Positions 47,050 through 56,341 of a stretch of DNA of 64,000 nt are shown piece after piece (position 1 is the first letter of the stretch; every line of letters starts with the position of its first letter). Origin of the DNA: Halocafeteria seosinensis (taxonomy: Eukaryota; Sar; Bigyra; Bicosoecida). The notes beneath the pieces are model-generated. The model saw only the letters and a program-made list of their open reading frames with translations, was not told the origin of the DNA and ran no database searches. The stretch covers positions 1-64,000 of the forward strand of contig LVLI01000066.1 of NCBI GenBank assembly GCA_001687465.1, in the 5' to 3' direction. The position numbers and the translations under genes were made by a program.

Positions 47050-48291
47050 ATGGCGGAAGTGGTCCAAGGGGTAGCGAAAAGTGACGTCAGACGCTCCCTG
47101 CATTGGGTGTTCAAAATCGGCAATCTCGGCCGTGCGTTGCGATTTTACAATGAAGTGTTCCACATGAGGGTTCTCCGGAGCGAAGAATTCGCGGAGGGGT
47201 GTGCCGTACGTAGCCGCATAGTTTGTGTGGGGAAAATTCAGCTTACCCTTGTTCTACGCGATGTGGAAGTCTGCAGGCTACCTGTAATGGCCCGTACGCC
47301 GGGCGCTGGAGCAAGACCATGGTGGGGTACGGCCCCGAGAAGGACAATTTCGCGTTCGAGTTGACCTACAACTACGGAGTGGACCACTACGAGAAGGCGG
47401 ATGATTTCCGGTTCATCGCCATTCGTTCGGACGAAACGGAGCAAGAATTCGCCCCGTTCCGACGAGAGTACCAAATTCGGAAAGCCAAAGAACTGGGGTA
47501 CAACGTAATCGAAAATGAGGAAGGAACTTTTATTGAAGGCCCGGATCAGTATTGCTACAAACTAGTGAATACTGCCAAGAAACAGTCACCCGAGGATGAG
47601 CATCCGACTTCCACCAGTGTGCATGAGCCTTGCTTATTCGTCTCGATCTATGTGTCAGATTTGGATAAGAGTCTGAAGTTTTGGAGAGATCGTAAGTGTA
47701 TTCCTGTATGCATAGTCTTAAAAGATATGTGATATGGTTCTGAGTTGCTCTGGTACAGATCTTGGTCTGCGGCAGTTAGATGATGTTGCTGGCAAGACTC
47801 CGGCCACCAAGAAGCATGGCGAAGGTGTAATGCTTGGGTACGATAAATCGCAAACCTTATTAGAGCTTGTTCCCCTTTACGGGGAAGATGGGGAACCAGT
47901 CAGCAAAATCGAGCATGGGAGTGCTTACGGTCGTATCGCCTTTGCTACTCGAAATGGTCCTCAGCCTATTTATGACGAACTGAAGAAGCTGGATTTCGCG
48001 GGTGGTGGAGTCATGAATGATCCTATCACCCTTCAGACTCCAGGGAAAGCCGATGTAGTTGTTACCATACTACAAGACCCAGATGGTTATGAGATTTGCT
48101 ACGTCAATGAGGATGGGTTTTACGACCTCAGTGCAACAAAACCTGCGGACGATTTCATTGACTGGGATTCTCGTGCTTACTACGGCGCCGATGGCAATCC
48201 TCCTCCGAGTGTGAGGCGAAAACAAGAAATCAAAGCACGGAGAGAGAGAGAAGCTCGGGAAAAAGAAGCTGCTGAACAAGAACGTGCATAA
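47050..48291 (+). CDS. GLOD4: Glyoxalase domain-containing protein 4
   Basis: A two-domain member of the vicinal-oxygen-chelate fold; GLOD4 proteins resemble glyoxalase I, but their substrate is not settled. Three exons, 47050-47205, 47277-47691 and 47759-48291 (donors GTACGT and GTAAGT), about 367 residues. The splices restore the family text: HWVFKIGNLGRALRFYNEVF, EEFAEGCA then ATCNGPYAGRWSKTMVGYGP, FELTYNYGV, and in domain 2 SDLDKSLKFWRDHLGLRQ, ELVPLYG, GRIAFAT and ILQDPDGYEICYV. The C-terminus carries about 25 Lys/Arg/Glu-rich residues not typical of animal GLOD4. ATG at 47050 starts directly before the first domain. Confidence 0.9.
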
Positions 48292-48572
48292 TTTGACGAA
48301 GGTGGGGCGAATACCAGTTTAAGTGAACAATACACTGTTGAATCGTTTATGTGTATCAAGGAACGCGTCGTGTCGAATTTTTTACGCGTTTATCTTCACA
48401 CTTGCGAGAGGGATGAATGGAGATTGCACCTAATTTCCTTTATATTTTGTCCGTTTCTTCATTTCACTCTTCACGTTAACATGACTCTTCTGGCAACATT
48501 TACATTTCCAGCAATTGTGCATCTGTGCCAAATCAAAACCAATATGCGGTATATATGCGGTATGTGTTATGC

Positions 48573-49071
48573 TCACCAGCATATAGGTGGCAAAAGCACA
48601 AACTGTGCTTCGTGCCAACACTGTTCGACAGGACGAATGATTTCCTCGTCGTTGGGTTCCTTACACCGTCTCCGAAAACGTTTCCGATACTCGAAGTTTA
48701 CAATACCTCGGTCTTCCACTAAGATGCTGCAGTTGTCCCAACTGGCTCTCGCCAGCATTTTCCACAACATCCTTTCAGCAGAAAGAAATGACGTTGTTGT
48801 CTTGAGCATTTTCTAGCAATCCATTGGATGTTAGCCGCAAGCCAAGGTTTTCGTGTTTAAACATTGCTAATGTGAGACTACCGGGGCTCTCCGTAGAACG
48901 TTGGCAATCGGGTCGTCGGAGGCCCCTGGTGAATTCTAAAGGACTTCGGCCACCCAATTCATCGGCAGCATGGATAGACATCCCAATTCTTTGCGCTCCT
49001 ATGAGAACTGTCCAAAGCCATGAACCATTGTTCGCGCAATGTAGTGGTGTCATATTGTTATGGTTCATTTA
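48573..49071 (-). pseudogene. Relic of a NACHT-family gene
   Basis: On the minus strand, pieces of the region between membrane helix and NACHT of the neighbouring genes appear in order but in different frames: WTVLIGAQRIGMSIHA (compare WTVLLGDENIQISLYA at 59819-62230), SLTLAMFKHENLGLRLTS (compare HLNLATFKRESWGLRLTS), then after a frame change EYRKRFRRRCKEPNDEEI (compare QYRERFRRWCNDSSDEAI). The first piece can also be read as an ankyrin-like TPLHCA unit, but the order and strand favour a NACHT relic. No P-loop remains. It lies just downstream of, and in the same orientation as, the gene at 49205-56326. Confidence 0.65.
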
Positions 49072-49204
49072 AGACACAAGTGATGTTCATTTGATAGAAA
49101 TTACCTGTACGAATTAATGCGTAGTTAAATGCGGACGATACAACTTTAAAAACGTACTGTACTGACGCTCTTCTAACTGACAAGCATAAGGAACAAGTAA
49201 ACGT

Positions 49205-50347
49205 TCACCACTTCCCGGTTATAGCCCGCTCAAATCGGAAAGAATCATATGAAAATTGATCGCATCCAAGCATCTCTAATTTTCGCAATTGAGATAGCTC
49301 AGAAATATGTTGGACGGCATCATCTGTAATGGTGGACTGATTGCACCCTTGCATATCCAATTCGTGTAAGTGGGATAGCTGACCAATATATCGGAAAGCA
49401 AAATTACCAAACGTGGTTTGATTGCATCCTGAAAAATCCAACGTTTGCAACTGGTATAATTCCCCAATATATTCAAACGCATCATCTGTGATAGTGGATT
49501 GATGACACCTGGCCATCCTCAACTTTTTCAAATGGTATAGGCGACCAATATGCTGGAATGCATTGTCTGTAATTGTAGTTTGATTGCACCCTCCCATAAA
49601 CAGTGTTTGTAATTGGGATAGTTGAGCAATGTGTTCAAAAGCTTCATCTGTAATGGTGGATTGACAACACTCTTCCATACACAATTCTTGCAATTGTGAT
49701 AGTTCAGCAATATGTCGGAAAGCATCATCTGTAATACTGGACTGATTGCACTTTTCAAGGTTCAATTTCTGCAATCGGGATAATTGCCCGATATGCCGAA
49801 ACGCATCATCAGTAATGGTGGATTGAGTGCACCATCTCATATCCAATCTTTGCAGTTGGGTCAATTTACCAATATGCCGAAAAGCATCATCAGTAACGGT
49901 GGAGCGGTTGCATAAAGATATATCCAATATTTCAATCCTAACCCCCAGGTTATTGGCATTACCATTCTCTGGTATCGAGCTGGATGCATCCACGTTGTCG
50001 CTAGACTGATGGTGACGATGATGATCAGTCTCACCTTCCACTCTGGCTGCTTGGGAGATACTAGAGACTGTTGAGTATGAAGGCAGTGCTTTGAATAGAT
50101 TGTCTACAATAGTCTTCGCATTCACCTCAACCATATGGACTCTATTCTGGAGTTGTGGATGAACAATATGTTCAGTTAGCTCACAAGGAAGTGAAACGAG
50201 GTTATCCAGACGAGCTATCCACTTCGGTTGGATTCTTAGCATATGCTGCCCGTTTATGGTCGTTTTCGTAGGCATGACAAAGTTGATACATTCCGGAGAG
50301 TCCACTACACAAGCCGCATGAAGAGGTAAGAGTCCCGATAAAGAAGT
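49205..50347 (-). CDS. Ankyrin-LRR tail in frame with the NACHT gene after a TGA
   Basis: 380 codons that continue the frame of the NACHT gene directly after its TGA (50350-50348). The first residues, SGLLPLHAACVVDSPE, complete an ankyrin repeat begun before the stop. A linker follows (about 100 residues, with HHRHHQSS), then seven to eight LRRs of 23-24 residues, such as WCTQSTITDDAFRHIGQL and GCNQTTITDNAFQHIG. They are the same Cys-type unit as in the solitary LRR gene, with HIGQLSQLQ in place of HLSNLTSL. No ATG lies at the start; the first Met is at 50275. Read alone it could be an LRR protein. I think it is the C-terminus of the NACHT gene, cut off by a nonsense codon or reached by readthrough. 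The stop codon is TGA. Confidence 0.7.
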   Translation of the reverse strand, partial: TSLSGLLPLHAACVVDSPECINFVMPTKTTINGQHMLRIQPKWIARLDNLVSLPCELTEHIVHPQLQNRVHMVEVNAKTIVDNLFKALPSYSTVSSISQAARVEGETDHHRHHQSSDNVDASSSIPENGNANNLGVRIEILDISLCNRSTVTDDAFRHIGKLTQLQRLDMRWCTQSTITDDAFRHIGQLSRLQKLNLEKCNQSSITDDAFRHIAELSQLQELCMEECCQSTITDEAFEHIAQLSQLQTLFMGGCNQTTITDNAFQHIGRLYHLKKLRMARCHQSTITDDAFEYIGELYQLQTLDFSGCNQTTFGNFAFRYIGQLSHLHELDMQGCNQSTITDDAVQHISELSQLRKLEMLGCDQFSYDSFRFERAITGKW

Positions 50348-53300
50348 TCAAGAAACATCGTCTTCATCAGATGCTAGCTGCTTTAGGCAATTTACATTTC
50401 CGCTCAAGGCTGCTGCAAACACAACAGTCTCACCTTCGTCCGAGACTTCGCTCGCACTAGCTTCATAGTCTCTTAACAAAGATGCTACTAATTCGGCATG
50501 GCCATTCAAAGCCGCCAAAAACAATAAAGAATAATGTTCCTGTTGCGTGAACAATCGAAGGGGCTGCACATGCAGTTTGCCTACCAAGCTTTCAAGAACA
50601 TGCTGCGAGCCGTGCTTTGCAGCTAGGATTATGTGCTCTTCGCTCAATCCAACAAACTCGCGAGAAAAACTCTCCGAACAGCAGGACGCAATTGTTTCCA
50701 AGCAACGTGCTGCATTTGCTGTGACCGCATCATTGATAGTTAGGTTGGCCACGTAAGGCGTGGCAACGATTGCCTGCTTCAGTTCCGTCTCACTGAGTAA
50801 TGTTTTCACACAGCATCCACTGTCTTTTTCTAAACAAAACCGGAAGCAATGTAAAATAAACTCCTGCATATTCAATTCGTTCGCTTTACAAGTCATATCC
50901 TTCCATTGCTCTACATGGAGCAATTCGGCTAGACAGTTTCCACTGTCTTGCTCTAAACATTCTTGGAAACAGTAACTGACTAACCCTTCGAGAGAGTATC
51001 CCCTATGCTCACATAATAAACTCCTCCATTGAGTTGCACTCAACAATTCTAAGAGGCAGTTTCCGCTGTCTTTTCTTAAGCATAAGTGAGCGCAATAAGT
51101 GATGAACTCCTCAAGAGAACATCTCTCCTCTTCGCAGAGTAGACGTCTCCATTGAGTTATACTCAGTAATTCTACAAGGCACTTCCCGCCGTTTTTCTTT
51201 AAACATAGCTGAAAGCAGTGAGTAATGAACTCGTCTAGGGAATAACCCTGGTGTTCACACAGCAGGCATCTCCATTGAGTTGTGTTCAGCAGTTCAACGA
51301 AGCACTTCCCACGATCTTGCTCTAGGCATAGGTGGAAGCAGTAAGAAATGAGCCCTTCCTCAGATGCGTACCCTATGTTCCGACAAAGAAACGTTCTCCA
51401 TTTCTCTGTGCTCAACAAATGAGCGAATCCTTTGCCCTTATCTTCATCTATACACCACTGAAAGCAAATCTGAATGAACTCCGCTTCACTGGATTCCACC
51501 CGGTGACAAAGCCATTGTCTCCATTCGTCTACATTAAGCAATTCCTCAAGACACTTCGCCCTATCTACATCTATCGACAGCTGGAAGCAATGAAAGACGA
51601 AGTCGTCCATATTGCACCCCTCTCGTTGACACAACAGATTGGCCCATTGCTTTGTACTGAGTAAAGCCCCAAGACAATGCCCGCTATCACCCTCCAGGCA
51701 CATTTGGAAACAAAGGTTGACAAAATCCTCCCTGCTCAGCTGCCCATCCTGATAGAGCGGTTCTGTACATGGCGTCTGAGAAAGTAAATATTCGAAAATT
51801 GCACCTCGATCAAATCGAATGGATTCCTGGATTAACTCTGCATCTAAGTCCTCTTCGCTGCAAAGGCGTTTCACGCACTTTAGCTGGCCCGTTCGCACTG
51901 CTGCTCTCAGAGGCCCGAGAGTCAGGCATTTATCATCCCGGAGGGGCACCTTCGTTTGCTCCAGAGCGTCCACGCAGTCCATGTGCCCTAAACTGATGGC
52001 TAAAACATAAGGTGTGAGTTCCGTCTCTTCCTCAACGGACAGCTCCTGGTCCAGCCAGCATCCTATCTCGTATTCTTGTGCCGGACAGACTTCCTCGAAG
52101 ACTAACTTTATACATTGATAAGGTAGCACCTCATCGATAGCTGCATTGCACGTATACAATGGTAGTATTGTGTTTGGCCTGTTCAATGCAACAGCAGCCC
52201 ATACAGGGGAGTAACAGGTTTTTTCACCCTTCCTTGAAAACTGCAAGCTAACATCTTTTCCGCTATCGTTGAGCATATACAGGTGGTCCAAATTTTCGTC
52301 CTGCAGCGCTTGCAATAATTCTTCAAAGCAATTCAAATCGCATTTAGCGAAATTTACGCTCTCTCTTGGATCCAATGACACCCCCAGAAGCTGTGCTGTT
52401 GCTTCTCCAATATCGCCGTCACACCAAATCAAGAGGGACGACAGGGAGTAGCTGCAATTGTGTTGCCCGGCAACTTCCATGGATTGTCGCTTGATATGTG
52501 CACATGTTTCTGACGGTTTATCGAAAGCCAGTAACAACTGCAGACACGATGCACAACCATCTCGCGATGCAATGTATATAGCTGACCAGGCAAGGTCACG
52601 CATCAAATGAAAATTAGTTTCTAGGGTATTCAAAAGAGTTCGACAACAGTCAAAGCGTTTTCCTGTGACAGCTCCAGTAAGCGCAATTTGGTGCAGCGAC
52701 ACTTGGTTCACGGACCGTTCGGATTCATCTTTGCTCGTCTCTAAAATCCAGCGAATAAGACGGTAGCTACCGACTTCTCCCGCCGAGAAAAGCAGACGCT
52801 TAACTTCGGGTGTACTAGACGCGATTGCACTCAACGATAACTGTTTCAAACGGCTAGGCTCTACTTCCAATAGGACTTGAACAAACCTGATACGCCCATT
52901 CAGCTCCGTAACAAGTGAGCTGTATAAACAGATCAGAAGACGTGTGGTCTCCTCTACCGATTGCTCTTCACTGAAGGCGCTAACGAAGAACTCCAGAAAT
53001 CTGTCTCCAAAGCGTAAGCCCTCATTGATCACGTCTTCTATCTGGGAAGTACCAATAGTGTTAAATCGTCGACGAGCAAGGAAGTACTCCCAGTACGACC
53101 GGTGAATAAACTCGTAAGTTTGTTTCTCATCTCCTGTGGGAGAGACTACTTGCATTAATCCGACACCCTCGAAAAACTCACTCGCTTCGCGTATTGCTTT
53201 CAACGGTCCTCGAAAGTCTTTGCGATGATTCTCAAATGCTTGTCGTAACACCTTCAGCGGAACCTGTTTATCCGAACAGACGTCATCTCTCTCTAGGTGA

Positions 53301-56300
53301 GAAGCTACCTCCTCCAGGATCGTCAAAGCAACCTCATGGGGATCATTATCTGCACGGACTGTGTGTGACCTCCACCATTTCTCCAATAGATGGTCCACTG
53401 TTCGACTATAGATCGGAGTCACACGGACGTCTTCTGCCGTGGATTCAAAGAAGCTACCTCCGCTCTTCACATACGCAAAACAAATTCCTTCAAGAAGAGT
53501 TGGATTAGCGCTTAAAGCATTCAGTCGATCATTGAGTCGGAAAGACAATTGTAGAGTCCGACAGAGCCTCGAATAATCACTTCTATCAGAATAACATTCC
53601 AAAGCGTAGTGCTCAATGAAACTCTTGCGAGCCTCAGAAGTAAGCCCCTCCACCTCTACAAAATAGCCGATATACTTATTGACCAACGGAATCCCATTGC
53701 GATGACTTGCTGTATGACTTGAGAATCGCGATGATACGAAAACGAAGGCTTCCATCTGTCGAAGTACTGAGAAAATTCTCCCACCGGCAGCTCCAGGTTC
53801 GAATGGATTATTTCGTACTTCATCACATCCATCTAGGAGAAAAAGAACACTGGGTCGTTTGTCGCGCAAGTGTTGCACAATTCTTATGGCTTCATCCGTG
53901 GTGATATTTCGTGCGGCAACATTGTCATCGAAGGTTTCCTTAAGATTCACGAAGCTCTTGGAGAGGAGCATCCCCAAACAAGTCTCTCCGTCAGCGTCTG
54001 GGTAATGTTTTTCCACATGTACCAGATGATACAGTTGAAGATATATTACCCAACTGAAACTATCTTTCAACACGCGACCTATTTCGTTTTCCTCCGAATT
54101 CCCAAGAGACCACGACTGGGCAAAATGCTTGAAGAGTGTGGTTTTCCCAACGCCTGCTTGCCCTTCGAAGAGGATCCACTTCCTCCTGGAATTTGAGAGC
54201 GCAAATAAATCTCTCGCTTCCACCTCGCGCTTTCTTCCCGACGCTCCAGAGTGTTTGTCCCGCAGTGTCAATTTCTGATAGCACCTATTCAATTTTGGTC
54301 GCTTGGTTAGGTCCACAGCTTCATCTTCACGGTGTCGGAAAAGTCGATGGAGTCTCCAACTTCGATAAAGCATATACAAATTATCTCGCTTATACAATGG
54401 GGGCAATTTGTTCCAGTTAAATTTCACTGTCGAAGTTGTTCGCGAAAACGTAAGTAAACGATCGTGTATAATTCCCGCATGAACTCGTCTACTACACTCA
54501 ATTTGAAACTTGAACGGGACAGAAACGGTGTCGTCGGCGCTAGAGTAGAGAGAGGTTTCCGTGGGACGCAGACTGTGCTGTTCTGGGCGTCGAAGTAACT
54601 GTCCCATGGAAACTCGGTGGGCAGCGGTAGAACAGAATTTCACCGGACTGTCATCACACAATACAACAAAAATATCTAACATTGGGACAACATCCCTCCA
54701 AAATTGTTGTTCGTCTACCGACCATATTGGATTCCTGAAGAAATTGCTTTCTACAGATTCTATGACGGGGAAACTCAGCTTTCCCTCAGGAGCGAGAACT
54801 TCGCGAAGAATTTCTTCATCACTGGGATTGTTACACCACCGACGTAAGCGCTCGCGATATTCCGCCTGCTGGAAGACACGCTGGTCCTTCGAAGGAGCGG
54901 ACAGTTGGCAGTACTGCAAATTGTCGCTCAATTGTTTCATGTAGAATCGGTTTCGCAATCCAATAACAGCCTTCAAATAGAACTCAACAGTTCCACCCTC
55001 AAGACCATAGCCTTCCACTAACGCACTCGAAGTGAGCCGGAGACCGTAGTTTTCCCTTTTAAGTGTCTCTAAGTTGAGATGTCGTCGGCCGCGCAGGGCT
55101 CGCCGGCGATCAGGCTCCCCGTTTCGCTGGGCGGTAAATTCGACTGGGCAATCGTTTTCCGATTGACAGGCATGCAGAGAAATTTGAATACTCTCCTCGC
55201 CTATTAGTTCGGTCCACGGATTTACTAGTATATTTCCTGTAGAATACCATGGATTATTCGCAGGCTCATTTACTATATCACTCCAGTGCATGTCTACGGA
55301 AATAAAATCCGGGTCAATCTGAGCTTCAGCATAGTTCAGAGACAAAGACAAGGGAGGGTCTCTCAGTCTAACAGTATTTGCCGTATAAAATGGTGACGAG
55401 GCTATCTTCTTGCACCACTTGCGGAAAGTATCACGCTTTAAATTTAGGGATGCACTTGGCTCCAGCTCTTTCGGCGATATCACTTTACCCAAGCAAAACA
55501 CGCTTCGGCACCAGCCCTTCCTCTTAATCACAAACTGCTGCCGATCTTGCAGCCTTGTTTCGTGACCCACTTCATGTATTTCTGGTGGATCACCGCGGCC
55601 ATTCTCCAATGCCGAAGCGAACCAAAGTGCAAAGCGGCTTAGGTCAGCCGTTATACCCTCCTCTCTTAACCAAAGGCAAAGATGGCGGGCTTTATGCCCC
55701 CATTTACGAAAATAAGAAAAGACAGACACGTAAGAACATTCTTGTTCGGACCAGATAACTAGAAGTTGAGAATTGGCTTCAATATACTGACGCAGCAATT
55801 CTGGACGGTAATCACTGGGAGAGTGCAAAGAATTCGGGTCCGAATGAGCATACGCAGTGGAATCTAAGTCCAGTTTTCTCGCTACGCGATACGAGAAAGG
55901 GTCCTCTTTGCGAAACTGATAGGTTACACAGGTTTTCCATAACCAGCGTCCAAGAATTCCTAAGAAGCCGCTTCCTCCTATCATACCCAACACCCAGTTC
56001 GCCCAATTCGGCAAGGATGATGTTTCAATCAGATGCCTTCTATGCACTGAAGCAAATCCCTCTGGCACAGCCTTCTCCATAGGATGAGAAACAGAATGGC
56101 GTAGAAATTGCGACTGTGTCCTCCAGGAACCCGAGGACTGCTCTTCCAGTTGAGGGATATCCGGTGGTGTCGTATCCTCCGTCCCACCGGCCGCAACGGA
56201 TATGACCACCGCAACAAGCACGATAATAATTAATATCAACTCAGGTACTAATGCTTCGCTTCTCATCCTCTCTGCCGGCTTTGTTGTTATATATGCTGAC

Positions 56301-56326
56301 CGTGGGAAAACGATGGTTGTCCTCAT
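50348..56326 (-). CDS. Membrane-anchored NACHT-ankyrin protein, NLR-like
   Basis: A STAND-type NTPase of about 1992 residues from ATG 56326; ATG 56263 would give a cleaner signal anchor. Numbered from the open-frame start at 56341: hydrophobic LILIIIVLVAVVISVAA (35-51), an ectodomain of about 60 residues, a second membrane segment WVLGMIGGSGFLGILGRW (116-133), a conserved region of about 550 residues with no family I recognise, the P-loop EGQAGVGKTTLFKHFAQSW (about 725-740), Walker B VLFLLDGCDEV (about 835), a helical region, eight 42-residue Cys-rich repeats (about 1540-1855), then ankyrin repeats (HAELVASLL, AALSGNVNCLKQL). It ends at TGA 50350-50348, inside an ankyrin unit that continues after the stop. 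NACHT proteins oligomerise on ligand sensing in known immune and incompatibility systems; the role here is inferred only. A paralog starts divergently at 59819. Confidence 0.85.
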   Translation of the reverse strand: MRTTIVFPRSAYITTKPAERMRSEALVPELILIIIVLVAVVISVAAGGTEDTTPPDIPQLEEQSSGSWRTQSQFLRHSVSHPMEKAVPEGFASVHRRHLIETSSLPNWANWVLGMIGGSGFLGILGRWLWKTCVTYQFRKEDPFSYRVARKLDLDSTAYAHSDPNSLHSPSDYRPELLRQYIEANSQLLVIWSEQECSYVSVFSYFRKWGHKARHLCLWLREEGITADLSRFALWFASALENGRGDPPEIHEVGHETRLQDRQQFVIKRKGWCRSVFCLGKVISPKELEPSASLNLKRDTFRKWCKKIASSPFYTANTVRLRDPPLSLSLNYAEAQIDPDFISVDMHWSDIVNEPANNPWYSTGNILVNPWTELIGEESIQISLHACQSENDCPVEFTAQRNGEPDRRRALRGRRHLNLETLKRENYGLRLTSSALVEGYGLEGGTVEFYLKAVIGLRNRFYMKQLSDNLQYCQLSAPSKDQRVFQQAEYRERLRRWCNNPSDEEILREVLAPEGKLSFPVIESVESNFFRNPIWSVDEQQFWRDVVPMLDIFVVLCDDSPVKFCSTAAHRVSMGQLLRRPEQHSLRPTETSLYSSADDTVSVPFKFQIECSRRVHAGIIHDRLLTFSRTTSTVKFNWNKLPPLYKRDNLYMLYRSWRLHRLFRHREDEAVDLTKRPKLNRCYQKLTLRDKHSGASGRKREVEARDLFALSNSRRKWILFEGQAGVGKTTLFKHFAQSWSLGNSEENEIGRVLKDSFSWVIYLQLYHLVHVEKHYPDADGETCLGMLLSKSFVNLKETFDDNVAARNITTDEAIRIVQHLRDKRPSVLFLLDGCDEVRNNPFEPGAAGGRIFSVLRQMEAFVFVSSRFSSHTASHRNGIPLVNKYIGYFVEVEGLTSEARKSFIEHYALECYSDRSDYSRLCRTLQLSFRLNDRLNALSANPTLLEGICFAYVKSGGSFFESTAEDVRVTPIYSRTVDHLLEKWWRSHTVRADNDPHEVALTILEEVASHLERDDVCSDKQVPLKVLRQAFENHRKDFRGPLKAIREASEFFEGVGLMQVVSPTGDEKQTYEFIHRSYWEYFLARRRFNTIGTSQIEDVINEGLRFGDRFLEFFVSAFSEEQSVEETTRLLICLYSSLVTELNGRIRFVQVLLEVEPSRLKQLSLSAIASSTPEVKRLLFSAGEVGSYRLIRWILETSKDESERSVNQVSLHQIALTGAVTGKRFDCCRTLLNTLETNFHLMRDLAWSAIYIASRDGCASCLQLLLAFDKPSETCAHIKRQSMEVAGQHNCSYSLSSLLIWCDGDIGEATAQLLGVSLDPRESVNFAKCDLNCFEELLQALQDENLDHLYMLNDSGKDVSLQFSRKGEKTCYSPVWAAVALNRPNTILPLYTCNAAIDEVLPYQCIKLVFEEVCPAQEYEIGCWLDQELSVEEETELTPYVLAISLGHMDCVDALEQTKVPLRDDKCLTLGPLRAAVRTGQLKCVKRLCSEEDLDAELIQESIRFDRGAIFEYLLSQTPCTEPLYQDGQLSREDFVNLCFQMCLEGDSGHCLGALLSTKQWANLLCQREGCNMDDFVFHCFQLSIDVDRAKCLEELLNVDEWRQWLCHRVESSEAEFIQICFQWCIDEDKGKGFAHLLSTEKWRTFLCRNIGYASEEGLISYCFHLCLEQDRGKCFVELLNTTQWRCLLCEHQGYSLDEFITHCFQLCLKKNGGKCLVELLSITQWRRLLCEEERCSLEEFITYCAHLCLRKDSGNCLLELLSATQWRSLLCEHRGYSLEGLVSYCFQECLEQDSGNCLAELLHVEQWKDMTCKANELNMQEFILHCFRFCLEKDSGCCVKTLLSETELKQAIVATPYVANLTINDAVTANAARCLETIASCCSESFSREFVGLSEEHIILAAKHGSQHVLESLVGKLHVQPLRLFTQQEHYSLLFLAALNGHAELVASLLRDYEASASEVSDEGETVVFAAALSGNVNCLKQLASDEDDVS
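50775..51725 (-). repeat. Eight tandem 42-residue Cys-rich repeats
   Basis: Within the NACHT protein, units follow the pattern HCFQLCLEKDSGxCLxELLS then TQWRxLLCExxGYSLEEFI, each about 42 residues. Cys recur at fixed places (helix start, after Leu, before Leu and in LLC). The first half resembles an ankyrin helix pair (GxxxCLxxLL) without the TPLH turn, so these may be diverged ankyrin repeats. Units 4-6 are the most alike, which suggests recent expansion. Confidence 0.8.
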
Positions 56327-56341
56327 GATGCTCTCCCGCAC

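Noticed and set aside
50348-50350. TGA as a sense codon (altered genetic code or selenocysteine)
   Set aside because: The nine ordinary genes end in TAA or TAG, which raised the idea. But the 4483-residue dynein and the other long genes contain no in-frame TGA, so TGA is not a regular sense codon, and the solitary LRR gene appears to end in TGA. I see no sign of a selenoprotein family.
50295-50360. A short intron that would remove the TGA
   Set aside because: GT and AG dinucleotides flank the stop (GTTTCT to GTGTAG, about 54 bp), but splicing there would shift the frame and delete the clearly conserved ankyrin residues LPLHAAC.
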